From Pseudomonadota bacterium (lineage in GTDB: Bacteria; Pseudomonadota; Alphaproteobacteria; Rhizobiales; Kaistiaceae), in assembly GCA_023392225.1 (NCBI GenBank), contig JAEVZM010000125.1:1-18167 (forward strand): 18,167 nucleotides of DNA. The letters are read 5' to 3'. Shown piece after piece: positions 13,960 through 18,167 of this stretch. The position numbers and the translations under genes were made by a program. The first letter of the stretch is position 1. Each line of letters opens with the position of its first letter. Below the pieces are notes generated by a model. That model had not been told where the DNA came from, did no database searches, and worked only from the letters and a program-made list of their open reading frames with translations.

Positions 13960-14495
13960 GCCGCCTCCTCGCGGTCATCGCAATTCTAATCGCCGGCCTT
14001 GGCCCGGCCGCCGCGCGCCCCGCCAGCGAAGCCGAGATCGCAGCCCTCGAGACACGCATCGACGCCTTCGACACGGCGATGCGGAATGGCGACTTCGCCG
14101 CGATCATGACCGTGATCCCGCCGCCGGTCCTCTCGCGCATCGCCGAAGACGCAAAGGTGCCGCTGGACCAGCTCCAGGCTGCACTTGCCGAGCAGATGGC
14201 CGAGATCCTCGAGCAGGTGACGATCGTCTCCTTCGGCATGGATCTCGGCGGTGCCGAGCACCGCGAGCTTGCCGACGGCACGCCCTATCTCCTGGTCCCG
14301 ACCGAGACCGTGATGGAGGCCGAGGGCATGGGCCGGATGAAGGTCGCCTCCTTCACCCTCGCCATGCTCGACGGGGGCGACTGGTACCTCGTGCGCACCA
14401 GCGACACCGCGATGATGGACCTCCTCCGGCAGGTCTACCGACAGTTTGCCGGCGTCGACTTCCCCGCCGATACGACGACCCCCCTGGAGGAGTGA
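13956..14495 (+). CDS. Secreted protein of unknown function encoded inside the pnt operon
   Basis: This is a 179-residue pre-protein with a clear signal peptide (about 1-21, 'MSRLLAVIAILIAGLGPAAA'), so it is likely periplasmic. The mature part begins with a helix ('EIAALETRIDAFDTAMRNGD') and later has 'DGGDWYLVRTSDTAMMDLL' near the C-terminus. A helix ending in 'GDFAAIM' plus a late 'GGDWYLVR' strand recalls NTF2/SnoaL-like folds, but this is a weak resemblance and no catalytic residues are clear. It starts at GTG 13956, whose GTGA overlaps the pntAB stop, after a strong AGGAAGGAG. It ends just before the pntB GTG. Co-translation with the transhydrogenase is evident; a role in its assembly or in sensing is a guess. 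Confidence 0.75.
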   Translation: MSRLLAVIAILIAGLGPAAARPASEAEIAALETRIDAFDTAMRNGDFAAIMTVIPPPVLSRIAEDAKVPLDQLQAALAEQMAEILEQVTIVSFGMDLGGAEHRELADGTPYLLVPTETVMEAEGMGRMKVASFTLAMLDGGDWYLVRTSDTAMMDLLRQVYRQFAGVDFPADTTTPLEE

Positions 14496-14497
14496 CC

Positions 14498-15889
14498 GTG
14501 AGCGCGAACATCGCTGCCCTGCTCTACCTCGTTTCCGGCGTCTTCTTCATCCTCGCGCTGCGCGGCCTGTCGAGCCCCGAGAGCTCGCGCCGCGGCAACC
14601 TGTTCGGCATCGCCGGCATGGCGGTCGCGGTGGTCACGACGCTGCTCTACGCCGCGCCCGGCTGGGGCGGATTCCTGCTGATCGTGCTCGGCATCGCCAT
14701 CGGCGGCGGCATCGGTGCGGTGATCGCCCGCCGCATCCCGATGACGGCGATGCCGCAGCTCGTCGCCGCCTTCCACTCCCTCGTCGGCCTCGCTGCGGTG
14801 TTCGTCGCCGCCGCCGCGCTGTATGCGCCGGCCGCCTTCGGCATCGGCGATCCGGGCCACATCCACGGCGCGAGCCTCGTCGAGATGTCGATCGGCCTCG
14901 CCATCGGCGCGCTGACCTTCACCGGCTCGGTCATCGCCTTCCTCAAGCTCGACGGGCGGATGTCCGGCGCGCCGATCCTCCTGCCCTCCCGGCACCTGAT
15001 CAATGCCGGGCTCGGGCTGCTCCTGGTCGTCCTGATCGTTGTCTTCACGCTCACCGAGAGCCACTTCGTGTTCTGGCTGATCACGCTCTGCGCCCTGGCG
15101 CTGGGCGTGCTGATCATCGTGCCGATCGGCGGCGCCGACATGCCGGTGGTGATCTCGATGCTCAACTCCTATTCGGGCTGGGCGGCGGCGGGCATCGGCT
15201 TCACCCTCGGCAACACCGCGCTCATCGTCACCGGTGCGCTGGTCGGCTCCTCGGGCGCGATCCTCTCCTACATCATGTGCAAGGGGATGAACCGGAGCTT
15301 CCTCTCGGTCATCCTCGGCGGCTTCGGCGGCGAGACCGCCGCGGCCGGCGGCACCACCGAGCAGCGGCCGGTGAAGCTCGGCTCGGCCGACGATGCCGCC
15401 TTCATCCTCAAGAACGCCAGCAAGGTGATCATCGTCCCCGGCTACGGCATGGCGGTCGCCCAGGCCCAGCATGCGCTTCGCGAGATGGGCGACAAGCTGA
15501 AGGCCGAGGGCGTCGAGGTGAAGTACGCCATCCACCCGGTCGCCGGCCGCATGCCCGGCCACATGAACGTGCTGCTGGCCGAGGCGAACGTTCCCTATGA
15601 CGAGGTGTTCGAGCTCGAGGACATCAATTCGGAATTTGCCCAGGCCGACGTCGTCTACGTCATCGGCGCCAACGACGTCACCAACCCGGCCGCCGAGGAC
15701 GATCCGTCCTCGCCGATCTACGGCATGCCGGTGCTCCAGGTGTGGAAGGCGGGCACGGTGATGTTCGTCAAGCGCTCGCTCGCCTCGGGCTATGCCGGCA
15801 TCGACAACCCGCTGTTCTACCGCGACAACACGATGATGCTGCTTGGCGACGCCAAGAAGATGACCGAGGGCATCGTCAAGGCGCTGTGA
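14498..15889 (+). CDS. pntB: Proton-translocating NAD(P) transhydrogenase, beta subunit
   Basis: PntB holds most of the membrane proton path and the NADP(H)-binding domain III. The 463-residue product has about nine membrane helices in the first 270 residues and conserved stretches such as 'GGADMPVVISMLNSYSGWAA'. A cytoplasmic NADP domain follows, with 'KVIIVPGYGMAVAQAQHAL', 'HPVAGRMPGHMNVLLAEA', 'IGANDVTNPAA' and 'KRSLASGYAGIDNPLF', then the final 'LLGDAKKMTEGIV'. GTGs occur at 14492 and 14498; GGAGG at 14486-14490 is 7 nt from the second and 1 nt from the first, so 14498 ('MSANIAALLYLVSG') is chosen. It ends 3 nt from the stop of a gene on the other strand. Confidence 0.96.
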   Translation: MSANIAALLYLVSGVFFILALRGLSSPESSRRGNLFGIAGMAVAVVTTLLYAAPGWGGFLLIVLGIAIGGGIGAVIARRIPMTAMPQLVAAFHSLVGLAAVFVAAAALYAPAAFGIGDPGHIHGASLVEMSIGLAIGALTFTGSVIAFLKLDGRMSGAPILLPSRHLINAGLGLLLVVLIVVFTLTESHFVFWLITLCALALGVLIIVPIGGADMPVVISMLNSYSGWAAAGIGFTLGNTALIVTGALVGSSGAILSYIMCKGMNRSFLSVILGGFGGETAAAGGTTEQRPVKLGSADDAAFILKNASKVIIVPGYGMAVAQAQHALREMGDKLKAEGVEVKYAIHPVAGRMPGHMNVLLAEANVPYDEVFELEDINSEFAQADVVYVIGANDVTNPAAEDDPSSPIYGMPVLQVWKAGTVMFVKRSLASGYAGIDNPLFYRDNTMMLLGDAKKMTEGIVKAL

Positions 15890-15892
15890 GCA

Positions 15893-16480
15893 TCACCGCC
15901 TGAATATTGCGAACATCGCGCCTACCGCGAGCAGGACAGCGACGGTCGCGAAGGCCAGTAGGAAGACCGCCTCAACAAAGGCGAAGTACGTCACGCCGTC
16001 GTAGTCGCAGGTGCGTGACCCGAGATAGACCACCGAAGACGGGTCGAGAAGGGCCCAGCCCGTGTACGGCTGCGCACCGCAGCAGTGGGCGGTTCCATGC
16101 AGGAACTTGTCGGTGAAATGTATCTGCGCGGCAATCGGCACCAGAAACAGCAAGGTGACGGCAACGGCGCGGTAGATCCGCAGCGGGCGTTTATCCTCGA
16201 TCTCAAGCCAATCCAACACAGGCACACGGGGTGACCCGTGCGGTACCTTTTGACGCCGCGCGTATGAGATGGCGACAGCTGCGAATACCGACAGTGCCGT
16301 GCCTGCGATCAGGATGGCCAGGATCGACGCCGCATAGGTGTTGATAGCGCTCTCGTCGACCTTGATCGCAAGGGGCAGAGTGACATGCCACTGCTGCGTG
16401 ATCGACCAGAAGTTCAGCGCCGCATACAGTGAAAACAGTCCCGTGGCGAACCACAGACGCTCCAACCCTTTTCGCCCCAT
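15893..16480 (-). CDS. Unknown membrane protein, four predicted helices
   Basis: This is a 195-residue protein I do not recognise. Hydrophobic segments lie at about 8-26, 48-73, 102-121 and 165-193. The loop between helices 3 and 4 has a 'HCCGAQPYTGW' motif and a later 'SRTCDYDG', three cysteines probably facing the periplasm if the N-terminus is inside. The ATG at 16480 follows AGGGA; the longer open frame upstream is Arg/Ser-rich and unlikely to be coding. Base composition is visibly less GC-rich than the genes around it. It is divergent from the small secreted protein gene (65-nt gap) and converges on pntB. Confidence 0.7.
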   Translation of the reverse strand: MGRKGLERLWFATGLFSLYAALNFWSITQQWHVTLPLAIKVDESAINTYAASILAILIAGTALSVFAAVAISYARRQKVPHGSPRVPVLDWLEIEDKRPLRIYRAVAVTLLFLVPIAAQIHFTDKFLHGTAHCCGAQPYTGWALLDPSSVVYLGSRTCDYDGVTYFAFVEAVFLLAFATVAVLLAVGAMFAIFRR

Positions 16481-16512
16481 AGGGTCCCTACCACTATCGC
16501 GACCTTTGCGGC

Positions 16513-16541
16513 ATACTGCTCGCCTTGATTGTATTCGGCAA
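16513..16541 (-). promoter_or_regulatory. Possible promoter for the four-helix membrane protein gene
   Basis: On the minus strand TTGCCG (plus 16536-16541), a 17-nt spacer and CAGTAT (plus 16513-16518) lie in the 65-nt divergent gap. A second -10-like TACAAT (plus 16528-16533) also occurs. Both are only moderate matches. Confidence 0.3.
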
Positions 16542-16545
16542 GCCC

Positions 16546-16965
16546 ATGGCACGAATGATCGCGGTGTGTGCGACCCTGATTTGGACCGGCTGCGCGGCAG
16601 CCGCGGCCACGGGGATCGACGTGACCGCACTCCTGCGGGCCACCACCAGGATCGAATCCGAGATCGACGCCCTTTGCGACGCGGTTTGCGCGGGGAACGA
16701 GAAGACCGGGTCCCTCAGGAGAGCCGTCTTTCAGGCACCGAACCTCACCCTCGAGATCGATCTTCGAAGCCGTCATGTACCGTTTCACGGCGTCGTGCTT
16801 TACGACGATACGGCGCACATCACGGCCCGGCTTGAACTGGATCCGGTCACCTGCAGGGTGGTTGACGTCGATCTCTCGACCAGCAACACGCTCTATTCTG
16901 CAATGATCGAGGTATTCGGCGACGAGATTGCGGAGAGCGCGGCGGAACTCGAGCCGATCTGTTGA
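16546..16965 (+). CDS. Small secreted protein of unknown function
   Basis: This is a 139-residue protein I do not recognise. The start 'MARMIAVCATLIWTGCAAAA' is a signal sequence. 'WTGC' resembles a lipoprotein box only poorly (Trp at -3), so either a lipoprotein or an ordinary exported protein is possible. The mature part has four cysteines ('ALCDAVCAG', 'PVTCRV' and the C-terminal 'EPIC'), suggesting disulfides, and otherwise alternating beta-like sequence ('NLTLEIDLRSRHV', 'HITARLELDPVT'). The ATG at 16546 is preferred to the in-frame TTG at 16525 because it leaves a compact signal peptide; the ATG at 16555 is also possible. GC content is lower than in flanking genes. It converges on the phytase-like gene. 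Confidence 0.6.
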   Translation: MARMIAVCATLIWTGCAAAAATGIDVTALLRATTRIESEIDALCDAVCAGNEKTGSLRRAVFQAPNLTLEIDLRSRHVPFHGVVLYDDTAHITARLELDPVTCRVVDVDLSTSNTLYSAMIEVFGDEIAESAAELEPIC

Positions 16966-17004
16966 ACGGCCCGAGCCCAATGATACATCCGCCCGAACGG
17001 CGAG

Positions 17005-18167
17005 CTACTTCGCCTTTGCGTTCAGGAAGTCGCCGACCTCGAGGAGGACGAACTCGTTGTCGTCCGCCTTGTCCAGCGCCCGGCCGGCCGAGAACGGCAG
17101 GTTGTTGTCGTTGCCGACGATGATGTGGGTCGGGTCGACGACGTCGACGTCCTCGATGGTGACGAAGGGCATGTCGTAGAAGCCCTCGCCGCCGCCCTGG
17201 CGCTTCACGCCGTTGGGGTCCTGGATCTTGAGAAGGTCGATGTAGCCGATCTTCTCGACCGGGCCGCCGACGTTCTCCTCGGTCATCGCGATCTTGTAGA
17301 TGCGCTTCACCTTGGACGGGCTGGCGAAGCAGTCCGCCGCCGGGGCCTGCGGGTCGACGCAGGCCGTGCCGGCCGTGCCGGCGCCGTTGTCGCGCTCGAT
17401 GACCAGCGCGGTGGTCTCGTCGATCATGTTGAAGTCGCCGATCGCCTCGCCGCCCTCGGCCAGCGGGTACATCCAGCTCCGGCCGGTGACGGCGCCGTTG
17501 GTCGCGTCGAACTCGACGATGCGGAGCACCTTGGCGCCGTCGACCGTCTCCATGCTGCCGTCATCGTTGAACAGCGGGCCTTCGAGGAGCCCGTAGAGCT
17601 TGGAGCCGTCCTTGGCCATGGCGAGGCCCTCGAAGCCGCCGGAGCGCTTGAGGTTGAAGGCCGGCGCCGGCGCGGCGGGATTGGCCTGGAGGGTCAGCGT
17701 CGGATGATCGGGCGACTTCACCGGCTTGCCGTCGACCAGCGTGTCATAGACGCCGGTGACCTTGCCGGTGGTGTCGACCTTGAGCAGGAACGGGCCGAAC
17801 TCCTCGCCGATCCAGAAACCGTCGGCAACCGGCTGAATCGATTCGACGTCGAAATCGGCGCCGGTCAGGTAGCGCTCCTTGGTACCCTCGTTGACGATCG
17901 GGAACCAGACCTTGCCGTCGGGATCGGAGAGGAAGATCGTCTGCATCCGCTCGACCGTGCCGGCGTCCCAGTTCATCGCCAGATGGTGCAGCATCAGCGC
18001 GGCATCGCCCGAGTTCATCTTGTTGCCGAAGCCGTTGTCGGACAGCGACCAGAAGGTGCCGTCGTCCATCTTCTTGTTGCCGGAGAAGCCCTGTACCGGC
18101 TGGCCGTGGAACGGCATCGACAGGCCGGTCGGACGGCCGCCGTCCTTGCCCGGCACGGTGGCGAGGG
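17005..18167 (-). CDS. Phytase-like esterase-domain protein, N-terminus beyond the right edge
   Basis: About 387 residues are visible and the frame is open to the window end. The sequence 'LSMPFHGQPVQGFSGNKKM', 'SLSDNGFGNKMNS', 'GFWIGEEFGPFLLKVD', 'GFEGLAMAKDGSKLYGLLEG' and 'IGDFNMIDETTALVIERDNG' shows the repeated blades of a beta-propeller typical of the 'esterase-like activity of phytase' family. A Cys pair ('CVDPQAPAADCFA') suggests an exported, disulfide-containing protein; the signal peptide would be off-window. Members are often annotated as phytase or phosphoesterase, but the true substrate is usually unknown. The stop TAG at 17005 lies 39 nt from the converging small secreted protein gene. 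No terminator is seen in that gap. Confidence 0.85.
   Translation of the reverse strand, partial: LATVPGKDGGRPTGLSMPFHGQPVQGFSGNKKMDDGTFWSLSDNGFGNKMNSGDAALMLHHLAMNWDAGTVERMQTIFLSDPDGKVWFPIVNEGTKERYLTGADFDVESIQPVADGFWIGEEFGPFLLKVDTTGKVTGVYDTLVDGKPVKSPDHPTLTLQANPAAPAPAFNLKRSGGFEGLAMAKDGSKLYGLLEGPLFNDDGSMETVDGAKVLRIVEFDATNGAVTGRSWMYPLAEGGEAIGDFNMIDETTALVIERDNGAGTAGTACVDPQAPAADCFASPSKVKRIYKIAMTEENVGGPVEKIGYIDLLKIQDPNGVKRQGGGEGFYDMPFVTIEDVDVVDPTHIIVGNDNNLPFSAGRALDKADDNEFVLLEVGDFLNAKAK

Noticed and set aside
14435..15562. 375-codon minus-strand open frame antisense to pntB
   Set aside because: Asp/His/Arg/Gly-rich shadow protein with no recognisable fold; pntB on the other strand is clear.

Overview
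The window is about 18 kb of GC-rich DNA from an alphaproteobacterium. The evidence is a DUF4164-type gene next to zapA, a three-subunit proton-translocating transhydrogenase (pntAA, pntAB, pntB) preceded by a tiny aa3-type cytochrome oxidase subunit IV gene, and frequent GTG starts with GTGA overlaps. A Hyphomicrobiales-like organism is the best guess, but the sequence alone does not fix genus or order. No rRNA, tRNA, IS element, prophage or CRISPR array was found.

Layout. (1) 1-961: a likely minus-strand promoter fires off the left edge (transketolase is the usual neighbour), then DUF4164 and zapA on the plus strand. (2) 974-6878, minus strand: a translation operon rpmI - rplT - Rieske oxygenase - pheS - unknown ORF - pheT. 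It has a clear sigma70-type promoter and a structured leader ahead of rpmI. Two non-translation genes are embedded in it: a ring-hydroxylating-type Rieske oxygenase 13 nt before pheS, and a 152-residue unknown protein whose GTG start overlaps the pheS stop. (3) 6892-9106, minus strand: oleate hydratase followed by a small secreted four-cysteine protein with a CxPHxC motif resembling the Ivy lysozyme-inhibitor loop. (4) 9306-12047, plus strand: a choloylglycine hydrolase/penicillin-acylase-type Ntn hydrolase, a membrane-anchored protein of unknown function and a Gfo/Idh/MocA oxidoreductase. A perfect palindrome lies in the divergent region between (3) and (4). (5) 12055-15889, plus strand: promoter, 50-residue COX subunit IV, pntAA, pntAB, a secreted NTF2-like-looking protein and pntB, tightly packed. 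(6) 15893-16965: two divergent genes of lower GC, a four-helix membrane protein and a small secreted Cys-containing protein, possibly acquired. (7) 17005 to the right edge, minus strand: a secreted phytase-like esterase-domain protein whose N-terminus lies outside the window.

How they work together. Most of the window is housekeeping: division (ZapA), ribosomal proteins L35 and L20, Phe-tRNA charging, and NADPH supply through PntAB. The oleate hydratase/secreted protein pair and the Ntn hydrolase cluster suggest handling of fatty acids or amides from a host or the environment. I see no clear novel defence or mobile system. The most unusual points are the extra genes lodged inside the otherwise conserved pheS-pheT and pntAB-pntB pairs, both with GTGA start/stop overlaps.
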